From: CAWBAT01 sp963810905
GTDB taxonomy: Bacteria; Acidobacteriota; Terriglobia; Versatilivoradales; Versatilivoraceae
Direction of reading: 5' to 3'
Length of the DNA: 64,000 bases
Assembly: GCA_963810905.1 (NCBI GenBank)
Contig: CAWEPG010000011.1
Span: 388,959-452,958, forward strand
Below are positions 27,625 to 36,982 of this stretch, piece by piece (positions within the stretch are counted from its first letter, which is position 1; each line of letters opens with the position of its first letter). Below the pieces are notes generated by a model that was not told the origin of the DNA, did no database searches, and saw nothing but the letters and a program-made list of their open reading frames with translations. A program made the position numbers and the translations under genes.

Positions 27625-28731
27625 TTACCACTCCCCGAAAACTTGATGGGCATTCCTTCGATCGACTCGTAACACCGGGTTCCGGATCCAACGGGGCACG
27701 GGAGGCCAGCCATTGGCCACATCCCTGATGACTCGTGCCGTATAAATACCCTCGAAGGTTGGAGACTGCGTACAACTGCCGTAAATCTCTCCCGCTTGAA
27801 TAGCTTCGAGCCCCTCTTTGCTGGCATTTATGGAGATCAATCGGACAACCCCTGATTTTCCGGCGGCCTTGATAGCTTGTAAAGCACCCACTGCCATGTT
27901 GTCGTCCTGCGCCATAATCGCATTCAAGTCCGGGTAAGTCGTCAAGAAGTTCTCCGCAACTGCCGTTGCCCGGGCCCTATCCCAGCGAGCCGTTTGTCGG
28001 TCCAAAATCTGAATTACAGGAGCAATGTGTTTTAGCTCGTCAATAAATGCCGTAGAGCGCCAATATGTGGCATCCTGCCCAGGGTTCCCTTCGATGATCG
28101 CTACCTTCCCCTTTCCATTGAGCGCCTCTGCGGTCAACTGAGCAGCGATGATTCCTTCTTCAATCATGCTGGCCCCGACGAACCCCTTGAAATAATTCAG
28201 CGCGGAAGGCTCGGTCCAGGTATTGGTACACACCAAAGGGATCCCCGATTCATAGGCCTTTCTCACACTGGGTACGATCGCTTTTGCGTCCACTGGCCAG
28301 AAGCATAAGACCGCGACTCCTTTGCCGATCAAATCTTCGGCTTGAGCTGCTTGCCGGGCTGGATCGTTGTTGGCATCCAAAGCAATGACATTCAAATTCA
28401 ATCGTTTGGCTTCTACATCAAAAGCTTTCCGATAACCTGCAAGATAAGGGGCCGCCGTGGAAATCATTAGCAGGCCTATGGTCACCGGTTTGTTCTCAAG
28501 CCACTCCCAGCTTGTAGGAGCTTTTTCTGGAAGAATTGCCGGGAGCTTCTCAATTACTGCCTCAGCCCCTCGCAGTTGGCTTTCCTGTGAGACGCTGACC
28601 GGAGGCGATGAGGAGGTGGTCGGAGACGGTGAGCTCCCACTCGGTCTCTGGCAACCCCCTTGTGCTATCGCGATCCCCCCGGCGACGAGTGAAGAATAAC
28701 TGAGCCATTGTCTTCTCGAATATTTTTGCAA
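27625..28731 (-). CDS. Sugar ABC transporter substrate-binding protein (RbsB-like)
   Basis: 368 residues from a TTG start directly after AGGAGGTAAC. The leader has twin arginines (YSRRQWLSYSSLVAGGIAIA) and then QGGC, a possible lipoprotein cleavage site, followed by a Ser/Pro linker. The body is a Peripla_BP_4 fold: VTIGLLMISTAAPYLAGYRKAFDVEA, NVIALDANNDPARQAAQAEDLIGKGV, KVAIIEGNPGQDATYWRS and AIMAQDDNMAVGALQAIKAAG. It delivers a sugar or related ligand to the two permeases upstream. Confidence 0.9.
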   Translation of the reverse strand: MQKYSRRQWLSYSSLVAGGIAIAQGGCQRPSGSSPSPTTSSSPPVSVSQESQLRGAEAVIEKLPAILPEKAPTSWEWLENKPVTIGLLMISTAAPYLAGYRKAFDVEAKRLNLNVIALDANNDPARQAAQAEDLIGKGVAVLCFWPVDAKAIVPSVRKAYESGIPLVCTNTWTEPSALNYFKGFVGASMIEEGIIAAQLTAEALNGKGKVAIIEGNPGQDATYWRSTAFIDELKHIAPVIQILDRQTARWDRARATAVAENFLTTYPDLNAIMAQDDNMAVGALQAIKAAGKSGVVRLISINASKEGLEAIQAGEIYGSCTQSPTFEGIYTARVIRDVANGWPPVPRWIRNPVLRVDRRNAHQVFGEW

Positions 28732-28846
28732 GTTACCTCCTTTGTCTTTACCTGGATGCCTTCAGATACCTTTCAATTTCAATTCATTAAGATCCGGTTC
28801 GCGAGACTGAAGACAGCCGAACGGGATTCGAAAAAATCCGTTTACC

Positions 28847-29788
28847 CTAAACAGTCTGTGAGCGCATTCTTCCTCGCGCACTATCGATCCCTGCCACTAA
28901 GATCAAGACGGAGCCTTTAATGCTCCATTGATAAGCGGGAGATACGTTCAGCAGATTCAATCCATTGGAGAGAACTCCGATCGTTAAAATCCCGACCATG
29001 GTTCGGAGCGTACCTCCCCGCCCTCCATAGAGACTCGTTCCACCCAACACAATTGCGGCAATGGCCTGAAGCGGCAAGTCTTGTCCAATGATTGGCGATC
29101 CCGTATTTAGGCGCGAAGCCAGAATCATCCCAGAGAACGCGGCCAGCATCGAACAGAGGACATAGGTGGCCCACTCCCGCTTAATGATATCGATATCGGC
29201 CAGTTTCGCGGCTTTTCGATTTCCACCAATCGCATAGAGATCTCTCCCAAATTGAGTCCGGGACAGCAGGAAGTGTGAGGGGATCAAAATGCACGAATAG
29301 AAAACGATTGGGAGGGGGGTATGAAGGAAAAAGCCGCCGCCAAGCATTTCGAAATCCCCACCGGGTCCTGGAAGTGGATATCCTCGACTGACCCACAAGG
29401 CAATCCCCTGAACGCCTGCCATGGCTCCCAGAGTGACAATGAATGAATTCAATTTGCAGGGTCCGATCAAAAAGCCATTGACGATTCCAACCAGAGAGCC
29501 TGAAAAGAGGGCAATCAGACCAGCCCACACCAGTCCTAGCGGAGCCGAGAGAACAAAGATGACTCCACTTAATGCAGTCACTGCTCCCACAGACAAATCG
29601 AGTCCTCCGGTAAGGACCACCAAGGTCAGTCCCGTCGCGACAATCCCTTCAATGGAAACTTGTAAGAAGACATTGGAAACATTCGAAGGATTTAGGAAGC
29701 GCGGCTCCAGGCAAGCGATCAATCCAGTCAGAAGGCCGAGTATGATCGTGGTTCTTGACTTTTCCCAAAAGTGCGATTTCCTGATCAT
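28847..29788 (-). CDS. Sugar ABC transporter permease (BPD_transp_2)
   Basis: 313 residues, about eight to ten membrane helices. Family motifs: EGIVATGLTLVVLTGGLDLSVGAVTALSG and LPLQAIAAIVLGGTSLYGGRGG, the latter being the ATPase-coupling region of RbsC-type permeases. Its start codon overlaps the stop of the next permease gene (ATGA), so translation is probably coupled. Inner membrane. Confidence 0.9.
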   Translation of the reverse strand: MIRKSHFWEKSRTTIILGLLTGLIACLEPRFLNPSNVSNVFLQVSIEGIVATGLTLVVLTGGLDLSVGAVTALSGVIFVLSAPLGLVWAGLIALFSGSLVGIVNGFLIGPCKLNSFIVTLGAMAGVQGIALWVSRGYPLPGPGGDFEMLGGGFFLHTPLPIVFYSCILIPSHFLLSRTQFGRDLYAIGGNRKAAKLADIDIIKREWATYVLCSMLAAFSGMILASRLNTGSPIIGQDLPLQAIAAIVLGGTSLYGGRGGTLRTMVGILTIGVLSNGLNLLNVSPAYQWSIKGSVLILVAGIDSARGRMRSQTV

Positions 29789-30711
29789 GTTGCCTTTTTA
29801 CGAATGTGAACGTCCACGGCGACTGCCAACACAATGATCGTTCCAGTCGCGATTCGTTGAGCTTCGTAAGATTGACCGGCCAAAACAAGCAAATTACTCA
29901 GGATCCCCAGCAAAACAACACCCACTATCGTTTTACCAATCCCTCCTGAACCGCCGAATAGGCTGGTGCCTCCAATGACCACTGCCGCGATCGCCTCGAG
30001 CTCGTATCCTTCCCCGGCATCCGGGGCGGCGACACCCAACCGTGACACCAGGACGACCCCAGCCAAGGCTGCGCAGACGCCAGATGCCAAGTATCCCCAA
30101 ACTCGGATTCTACGTGTTGGCAAGCCGGAAAAATAGGCAGCCCGTTGGTTGCTTCCAATTGCAAAAAAAGATAACCCTAGTCTCGTGTAATGAAGTACAA
30201 GGTGAGACAGCAGAGCCAAGCCAAGAAAGATAATCCCGGGCGCCGGGACACCGAAGAGATGGCTCCGACCGATCAGGAGAAACCTCGGGTTTTGATTATA
30301 CTGGATAAACCCCGCTGTAAAGAGGTTTGCGGCAGCATACAAGAGGTATCGAGTTCCGAGGGTCACGATTAATGGATTAATTGAAAACCAACTGACGAGA
30401 GCTCCATTGACACATCCTCCGAGGACGCCAATTGAAAGAGGGACCAGCATAGCCAGAATTAGTCCTTGTTGAGCGAAATGAATCGCCAGGACTCCGGAAA
30501 CGGCGAGCATGGCGCCAACTGAAAGATCAAATCCTCCTGAAATGATCAACACCGTCATTCCACAGGCAATGATCCCATTAATGGATACCTGCCTTAATAA
30601 ATTGGTCAGGTTTCCAATCCCGAAGAATGCAGGGGCTAGAAATTCTATGATCACCAGACCGACAATAACGACCACGAGCACCAAAAAACGGGCTTTCTTC
30701 CATTCCTGCAA
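29785..30711 (-). CDS. Sugar ABC transporter permease (BPD_transp_2), first gene of the operon
   Basis: 308 residues from a TTG start after GAGG. Motifs: NGIIACGMTVLIISGGFDLSVGAMLAVSG and YELEAIAAVVIGGTSLFGGSGG, with the same helix layout as its neighbour. Two different RbsC-type permeases suggest a heterodimeric channel. Divergent from the cyclase gene; the 340-base gap between them must hold both promoters but shows no operator I recognise. Confidence 0.9.
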   Translation of the reverse strand: MQEWKKARFLVLVVVIVGLVIIEFLAPAFFGIGNLTNLLRQVSINGIIACGMTVLIISGGFDLSVGAMLAVSGVLAIHFAQQGLILAMLVPLSIGVLGGCVNGALVSWFSINPLIVTLGTRYLLYAAANLFTAGFIQYNQNPRFLLIGRSHLFGVPAPGIIFLGLALLSHLVLHYTRLGLSFFAIGSNQRAAYFSGLPTRRIRVWGYLASGVCAALAGVVLVSRLGVAAPDAGEGYELEAIAAVVIGGTSLFGGSGGIGKTIVGVVLLGILSNLLVLAGQSYEAQRIATGTIIVLAVAVDVHIRKKAT

Positions 30712-31055
30712 GGATTTTCCTCGGACAATCGTTTTGGGGAAATTTGTAGAATTGTTCAGTAAAACGGCAGCTTATATTCCTCAAAATCCAATCGTTTGTC
30801 TAATGATTCTAATGAGGGTAGGGCTGGCTCATCCTCTTCGGTCGGATCAGATCGTCCTTCAGCCTTTAGAACTCGGTCCTCCACCCCGAAAGGGACCATT
30901 TGAGGGCGGAGTTCTACGATGCTGCAAATTTCATACCGTGATTCCGGCCTCATATAACTCAGCCCTCTAAGTTCTGTAAATACTCCTTTGATTCGGCTTA
31001 GGGCTATCCTAGAATCATGCGGGCTATTACAGTTCTTCTACCAAAAGGGAGCCTA

Positions 31056-31712
31056 ATGTCATCGCGTTACATTGATTTGAGCTACAACCTTGAAGAATCA
31101 ACTCCAGTCTATCCTGGCTACCCTCCATTTCGAACCCGCATTTTGGAAACTGCGAACGACGATTCTAGCAGCAAAAGAACCTTGAATAGCAGTGGCATCG
31201 AACTGGGGTTGCATTGTGGAACTCACATGGATTCTCCGTTTCATTTCTTCAAAAATGGCCACACGATCGAACAGATTCCTTTGAGCCAATGCATCGGACT
31301 GACTCTTCTCATAAACCTTTCAACATTACTGCCTGATGGCACCATTGAGAAAAAAAACCTCGACAGCCATGAACACTCTCTTCGATCCTTGCGAAAGGTG
31401 GTGTTGTGGACAGGGTGGAACCGGCATTGGGGGGATAAGATTTACTTCGAACAACACCCGGTCTTGACCGGTGAGGCCGCGCAATACCTGGTTCGCTGCG
31501 GAGTTCACTTATTGGGAGTCGACCTGCCCTCTGTCGATCGCCCTCCTTTTGAAGCACACCTGGAACTCTTGGGGCACAATGTGGTCATCCTGGAAAACTT
31601 GACCCGTCTGGAAACGATTCCCTCTGATGTATTTCAACTGATGGTCATTCCTTTAAAACTCAGTGGACGGGAAGCATCCCCTGTCCGCGCAATTGCGATG
31701 GAGGTTAATTGA
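31056..31712 (+). CDS. Cyclase family protein (kynurenine formamidase-like)
   Basis: About 218 residues; I start at the ATG with AAGGGAG just upstream rather than an ATG 13 codons earlier. The metal site is clear: LGLHCGTHMDSPFHF gives the HxGTHxDxPxH pattern of PF04199. It also has SYNLEESTPVYPGYPP and LLGVDLPSVDRPP. Members hydrolyse amide or lactone bonds (N-formylkynurenine, isatin, others). Its stop overlaps the start of the dehydrogenase gene by one base (TGATG). Substrate unknown; context suggests catabolism of an imported compound. Confidence 0.8.
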   Translation: MSSRYIDLSYNLEESTPVYPGYPPFRTRILETANDDSSSKRTLNSSGIELGLHCGTHMDSPFHFFKNGHTIEQIPLSQCIGLTLLINLSTLLPDGTIEKKNLDSHEHSLRSLRKVVLWTGWNRHWGDKIYFEQHPVLTGEAAQYLVRCGVHLLGVDLPSVDRPPFEAHLELLGHNVVILENLTRLETIPSDVFQLMVIPLKLSGREASPVRAIAMEVN

Positions 31713-32689
31713 TGCCAATTTTCCCAGCCGGGGTCTTAAGACAATTTACCGGCCAGATCTTTCATGAAGCCGGATCAGATGTAAACGAGGCCAACCGTGT
31801 TGCCGCTTCCCTCGTGGAGGCAAATCTTGTGGGGCACGACTCTCACGGAGTACTCAGAATCCCTGAATATGTGCGATGGATGGAGCAAAAGCTCGTTACT
31901 TTAGGAGCCCATGTGACCGTTGTTTACGAAACCGATACCTTGGCCATCATCGATGGAGGATGGGGATTTGGTCAGGTCATCGGGGAAGAGGCGATGAACC
32001 TTGCTATTCAGAAAGCAGAACAGACGGGGATTGGGATTGTTTCTGTCCGGCAGAGTTGCCACCTGGGTCGAGTCGGAGAATATCCTCAGATGGCCGCCAA
32101 TAAAGGAATGGCGGCTTTGCTATTTGTGAATACTCATGGGGGAGGCAAATTGGTGGCTCCCTGGGGAGGCAGAGAACGAAGACTATCAGCTAATCCCATA
32201 GCCGCTGCCATCCCCAGGAAGGACAGCTGGCCTATCCTGCTGGATCTCTCGACCTGTTCCATTGCGGAAGGCAAAGTGCGCACGATGCTCAATAAGAAAA
32301 TACCTGTTCCGCCGGGTAATATCATCGACTCCAATGGAAACCCCACGACAGACCCCGCCACGTTCTATGGACCACCCGAAGGAGCCTTGCTTCCGTTTGG
32401 CGGTCATAAGGGCTTTGCCTTGGGGCTGGTCACCGATATTCTGGCAGGGGCCTTATCTGGCGCTGGATGCAGTCGGAAGGACGCCAATCGGGTGGGCAAT
32501 GCTTTTCTAGGGATTGTGTTCCAGATTGAGCGATTCCGACCGGATTCCGCATTCTATTTCGATGTTGAAGGGCTCATCGAATTTGTCAAAAGCAGCGCTT
32601 TGGCGCCAGGGTTTGATTCCATCTTGATTCCCGGGGAACCGGAGGCCAAGGAAAAAGCCAGACGGCAAGAAGCAGGGCGTCCCGATTGA
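31712..32689 (+). CDS. Ldh2/MDH2-family NAD(P)-dependent oxidoreductase
   Basis: About 325 residues of the malate/L-lactate/ureidoglycolate dehydrogenase (YlbC/ComC) family. Catalytic His lies in VGHDSHGVLRIPEYVRWM near residue 45. Also seen: LAIIDGGWGFGQVIGEEAMNLAI, VRQSCHLGRVGEYPQMAA, and GALLPFGGHKGFALGLVTDILAGALSGA. Known members oxidise 2-hydroxyacids (lactate, malate, sulfolactate, ureidoglycolate). Coupled to the cyclase upstream by a TGATG overlap. The convergent thiamine-diphosphate enzyme could act on the resulting 2-oxoacid. Confidence 0.85.
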   Translation: MPIFPAGVLRQFTGQIFHEAGSDVNEANRVAASLVEANLVGHDSHGVLRIPEYVRWMEQKLVTLGAHVTVVYETDTLAIIDGGWGFGQVIGEEAMNLAIQKAEQTGIGIVSVRQSCHLGRVGEYPQMAANKGMAALLFVNTHGGGKLVAPWGGRERRLSANPIAAAIPRKDSWPILLDLSTCSIAEGKVRTMLNKKIPVPPGNIIDSNGNPTTDPATFYGPPEGALLPFGGHKGFALGLVTDILAGALSGAGCSRKDANRVGNAFLGIVFQIERFRPDSAFYFDVEGLIEFVKSSALAPGFDSILIPGEPEAKEKARRQEAGRPD

Positions 32690-32809
32690 TGACGAGACGT
32701 GGAGACAAATCGGCGAAGTCGCTCACAACTATGGAGTGCAACTTCCCCATTGACCGTCAGAACGGATCAAGCGGAGAGTGTGAAGAACTTGTGGTGCTTT
32801 GGTAGGGAC

Positions 32810-32823
32810 AGGCCTCCTGGCCT
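32810..32823. repeat. Short palindrome in the gap before the TPP enzyme
   Basis: AGGCC-TCCT-GGCCT, followed closely by GGGATCCC. The gap (32690-32878) has no gene. Possibly a bidirectional terminator between convergent genes. Confidence 0.3.
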
Positions 32824-32878
32824 ATCTATTTCTGGGACCAGGGATCCCGGCTACAACGGCAGGCGTGGAAGCCCATCG

Positions 32879-34502
32879 CTACTTTGGACTCACAACTCCA
32901 ATCGTTGGCGCAAAGCTGTCCTGGTAAATCTGCGAATCCACCCGAGCATCAATCAAAGTCGTCGACGAAGAGACCATCGCCTGCTGCAATTCTTTCTCCA
33001 GCGTGTCGGGATCTTCTACATGCACACCGTGGAGGCCACAGGCTCTGGCAATAGCAGCAAAATCCACGGTTGAAAAGTCGAGACCGTAATCCGGCATGCC
33101 TCGAGATTTTTGGCGAGATTTCATGGTGCCAAGAGCCTGGTCATTGAGGATCACCAGAGGAACTACCACTCCAGTACGTCTGAAAACTTCCAACTCACCA
33201 AGTCTCATCAGGAGACTCCCATCAGCACCAATCCCGATCATGGGTCGCTTTCGTTCTGCCAACCGGGCCCCAAGAATCGCTGGCAACATGAGCCCCATGG
33301 TGCGACCGCCAGAAGTCCCGTAGTAGGTGTCTGGACGTTCAACAGGCCAAAGGTGCTCGAGCATACAAATAAAGGCACCTGTTTCCGAAAAAAGAATCCC
33401 TTCGGGTGGAAGAACTCTCCGCACAATTTCAATGACATCCTGAGCCGCCAGGCGAGCTTGTCCGGGCCGTTTGAAGTAAAGCAAAATGTCACGGCGCAAT
33501 AACTGGATCTCCTCCACTGGAAACCCCTGTTGTTTGAGATCTCCCATAGCCCGTAATGCTTTTTTTAGGTCGCCGTCAATTCGCAATTCGGGGTGGACCG
33601 AGAGGGCGAGTATACTCCGATCGAGCGGACAACTCACAGACAGGCAAGTTTGCTTTCCAAGGAATATGGGTCATCATGGCATCGGCACCTACCACGATTA
33701 CGCCATCGGCCTTGACCATCACTTTTGACTCGATAAGGTTGGGGTTAAAAGAACCGACCAGCACTCCTGCCCAGCGACGATGCTGTTCCGGAAAAACCCC
33801 GCGGGCATCCATAGTTACGAGAACCACCGCCTCTAAAGACTCGACCAGTTTGCGGAGCTCTTCAGTGGCGCCAGCCCGAATCACATCTGCGCCGGCAACA
33901 ACCACGAGTCGTTTTTTAGTCTGGAAAAAAGCCCGAACCAATGCGATCTGGGCGGAATCCGGAGAAGATGGGGAAGGAATGGGTGTTGCGGGTAATGGGG
34001 CATTCCAAGGCGTTTGACTGAGATCTGCAGGGATGTTCAGGAGAGAGGGGCCAGGTCTTCCCTCCGTTGAATGAAAAACAGCCGCTTGAATTTGAGCAAC
34101 CACTTCTTGGTTCGAGACAGTGGCTGCATACTTGCATATTTCCTTATAGCAACTGAATTGGTTACAGTATTGGACTGATGGATGAGCTGCCATCGATGTT
34201 GGAACAGTTTCGCACACTGCCACGACGGGAACTCTTTCAAAATGCGCATTGATGATACCCCCCAACAGATTTCCCGCACCCACCCCTCTCACTGAGAGCG
34301 CCAGACCCGCAGTCTGCTTTAACACTCCGTAGTAAGCAGCCATAATCGCTGCCGAAGATTCGTGGCTCGTCGATACAAAGTCAACTCCAAACCTACGGCC
34401 CGCGTCCATCATATCCAGCGGGAAACCGCCGCCTGGAAGGCCGAAGAAATGACGTAATCCACGCGCATGGGCATCCGCGATGATGAGTTCAGCAACTGTC
34501 AT
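32879..34502 (-). pseudogene. Thiamine-diphosphate-dependent enzyme (acetolactate synthase-like), one frameshift
   Basis: Repaired, about 540 residues with all three domains. The N-terminal pyrimidine-binding half (ELIIADAHARGLRHFFGLPGGG, STSHESSAAIMAAYYGV with the activating Glu) and the middle domain (LVVVAGADVIRAGATEELRKLVE) are in the first frame. The C-terminal PP-binding half (FSETGAFICMLEHLWPVERP, MIGIGADGSLLMRLGELEVFRR, VILNDQALGTMKSRQ; the GDG Mg motif reads GADGS and N follows) is in the second. The break is near 33630. The family covers acetolactate synthase, benzoylformate and sulfopyruvate decarboxylases; the weak match to IlvB suggests a 2-oxoacid decarboxylase. Convergent with the dehydrogenase gene. 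Confidence 0.75.
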
Positions 34503-34558
34503 CGTGGGTTTAATCTCCTGTTCAAATCACCTGACACCCTTTGGCGAAAGGTCCTCAG

Positions 34559-35035
34559 TCAGTGAGCAATGTCACATTCCAGCCTGCCTATGAGTTCCTT
34601 TCCTTTGGAAATGAATTCAGGGAGAGCGGCTTCCACCGCTGGGGTCAATTTTCCCCCCAGTTCAAACAGATTTTCTACTTCTATGGCAAGGATGTACAGT
34701 TTTTCAGGAAAGTGGATCCCCAGCCTTTGGGCCAGTTGGAGGAGTTCAGGAATCCCGGCGGAGTGAGGCGAAAGGATGAACGTATCAGAAAAATCTTGCG
34801 TACAAAACTCCAAGACGGTTCCGGGGGGATGCCGGCCGGTTAATATAGCATCGAGGAGAAGGACTCGTTCATATCCCTCCAGAACGTCCAACAGAGACAA
34901 ACCGGATTCAGAACATTCAATGACATCGACCTGGGACTGCAGTTCTTCTCGCAGAGCTCGGGCGGCCTTAATTCCCACACCATCGTCACTCAGGAGCTCG
35001 TTCCCTAGTCCCAACACGAGAGTTCTCGGTGTCAT
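34559..35035 (-). CDS. [NiFe]-hydrogenase maturation protease (HyaD/HycI type)
   Basis: 158 residues from the ATG with GGGAGGT upstream; earlier in-frame starts lack a ribosome site. TLVLGLGNELLSDDGVGIKAARAL holds the nickel-sensing Glu of this endopeptidase family, YERVLLLDAILTGRHPPGTV the conserved Asp, and LSPHSAGIPELLQLA the His. It clips the C-terminal tail of the hydrogenase large subunit after NiFe insertion. The substrate is presumably the MvhA-like protein encoded upstream. A 318-base gap separates the two, containing TCCC-GTT-GGGA hairpin sequence but no gene. Confidence 0.85.
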   Translation of the reverse strand: MTPRTLVLGLGNELLSDDGVGIKAARALREELQSQVDVIECSESGLSLLDVLEGYERVLLLDAILTGRHPPGTVLEFCTQDFSDTFILSPHSAGIPELLQLAQRLGIHFPEKLYILAIEVENLFELGGKLTPAVEAALPEFISKGKELIGRLECDIAH

Positions 35036-35353
35036 CTTCGTACCTCCCATTTCTAGTAAAGGCACACATTCCGCCCTACTTTTTACCTGCACAATCGAAA
35101 TCCCGAGGGCCGAATGCTCCCTTCCCGGTTGAATCTGGGGCCTTGAACCTTACAGGTCTTCTCTTTGCTTCCGGAACTTGTACCAAGTCGCACACACACA
35201 GATGCATCGAGTCGAGCTCACCCGGCCTGCTGTCTGGTGAACGACTCCTTCCCGTTGGGAGAGGGGTCGGAGGAGTGAACCGGGACTGTGTTTCCAGGGT
35301 CTTCCACAACCATACGAATGCGTCTTGATATTTCTCAATGAGATTCGTCTCTG

Positions 35354-36904
35354 CTAATTCCTCGAAACCTTTCCGTCTGCATCTCTTTGCAAGAGACTCA
35401 ATGTTTCACCCTTTCGATCACGCAAACGAACAATGAGCGGCATGTTTCCTGGTAAAGAATGAGTGGCACAAGCATGGCAAGGGTCATAGGCCCGAAAAGC
35501 CATCTCGATTCGATTGAGCAGTCCCTCAGAGACTTCGCCGTGATGAATGACCCCTTTGGCTGCTTTTTCAACGCTCATGGCCATTCGAGCAGAATTATTC
35601 TGGGTTGCGACGATCAAGTTGGCTTTTCGGATAACTCCATTTTCGTCGGTCTCATAATGATGGAAGAGTGTGCCGCGAGGAGCCTCGACAACACCAATGC
35701 CCGAGGTGGGAGTCATGGTGGGGATCACTCGAATGTCTTTGCTCGTGATTCCACGATCATTGAGCAGCTCTTCCATTCTTTCTGCTGCATAAATCATCTC
35801 GACAATCCTTGCCCAATGATTTGCCAATGTGTGATGTACCGGTTTGCATCCTAATGTAGCAAACAATTCCTCATACGCTTGTTGCGCTCTTGGGGTAGCC
35901 ATGCCCGCGGATGCATTTAATCTTGCTAACGGGGCTACGCAATAGATCCCGCTTTCCTTCCCATCGGAAAAGCCATGCCAACCGACGGATTTCAGATAAC
36001 AAAACTTTACATAGCTCCAGGTTTCGACGCGTTCCGCGATCTGATTCAAATAGTCTTGCGCTCGAAACTTGGCAAACTCCGCGCCTTGCGGGTCTACAAC
36101 TCTTAGCTTTCCATCGTAAAAATTCACCCGGTTGGATTCGTCCACTTGGCCCATGTAGTACGTGCTGTGAGTATAGATATCGGAAGTAATGAGGTTCAAA
36201 TAATCTTTGTTCTTTAAGACAAGGTCTCTAAAAACCTGCAGCGTGAAGAGGGCAAATTCCACACCGTCTTTCGCGAGCTGCTGGAATCGAGGAAGTTCAT
36301 CGGAAGTGATCCCCTTGGCGACTCCGCCCGGCAAGCCAAGAACCGGATGAATCACTTTCCCGCCGATGGAGGAAATCAGTTCACGTAATCGACGTCGCAT
36401 ACTGATGACCCTTTTGCCTGTTTCCAGCCCTACTTTGTCAATGACCCCCAGTACATTTCTGAGTTCGGGAGGAGCATCAGGGCCGACGATGAAATCCGGC
36501 CCACCCAGCAAATATACGTGCAGAGCATGGTCTTCCAACATAAATGTACTATAAACAAGCTCTCGTATTTTCTTAGCCGCAGGAGGAGGTTCGACCTTAT
36601 AAAGATCGTCCAGAGCTTTGGTAGCCGCCATGTGATGAGCCGTCGGACAAACCCCACAGATACGACTTGTGATCTGTGGCATCTCTTCAGCCGGACGCCC
36701 GATGCTGAACACCTCAAAACCTCGAAGTTCCGGTACTTGAAAGTAGGCCTTCTCTACCTCGCCTTGATCGTCCAAAAAGATATCGATCTTCCCATGTCCT
36801 TCTAGCCGCGTAATCGGGTCAATCGTGATTCGGCGAGTTTGCATGTAGCTCACATTTGCCTTTTTCTGGGCTTCGCTCCAAACATTGCGAATATTCTCAT
36901 CCAT
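35354..36904 (-). CDS. mvhA: [NiFe]-hydrogenase large subunit, MvhA-like (group 3c)
   Basis: 516 residues; GGAGGT precedes the ATG. NiFe ligands: RICGVCPTAH (C83, C86) and DPCHACATH (C476, C479). All four are Cys, with no selenocysteine. N-terminal TIDPITRLEGHGKI is the standard large-subunit signature. About 34 residues follow the last ligand motif and would be removed by the maturation protease. There is no export signal, so it is cytoplasmic. With MvhG and MvhD it oxidises H2 and feeds electrons to the HdrA flavin. The preserved order mvhD-mvhG-mvhA supports the 3c assignment over the bidirectional 3d type. Confidence 0.85.
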   Translation of the reverse strand: MDENIRNVWSEAQKKANVSYMQTRRITIDPITRLEGHGKIDIFLDDQGEVEKAYFQVPELRGFEVFSIGRPAEEMPQITSRICGVCPTAHHMAATKALDDLYKVEPPPAAKKIRELVYSTFMLEDHALHVYLLGGPDFIVGPDAPPELRNVLGVIDKVGLETGKRVISMRRRLRELISSIGGKVIHPVLGLPGGVAKGITSDELPRFQQLAKDGVEFALFTLQVFRDLVLKNKDYLNLITSDIYTHSTYYMGQVDESNRVNFYDGKLRVVDPQGAEFAKFRAQDYLNQIAERVETWSYVKFCYLKSVGWHGFSDGKESGIYCVAPLARLNASAGMATPRAQQAYEELFATLGCKPVHHTLANHWARIVEMIYAAERMEELLNDRGITSKDIRVIPTMTPTSGIGVVEAPRGTLFHHYETDENGVIRKANLIVATQNNSARMAMSVEKAAKGVIHHGEVSEGLLNRIEMAFRAYDPCHACATHSLPGNMPLIVRLRDRKGETLSLLQRDADGKVSRN

Positions 36905-36982
36905 AATCTTTACCTCCAGCCCCTTCCGATTGTGTTCTAAATCATCCCTGCGCTTTTTCCGCAGTCCGTCAAACCTTACTCT

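Noticed and set aside
32699..33073. Open frame in the gap between the Ldh2 and TPP enzyme genes
   Set aside because: It runs into the TPP enzyme gene on the opposite strand and over a palindrome; no ribosome site or motif.
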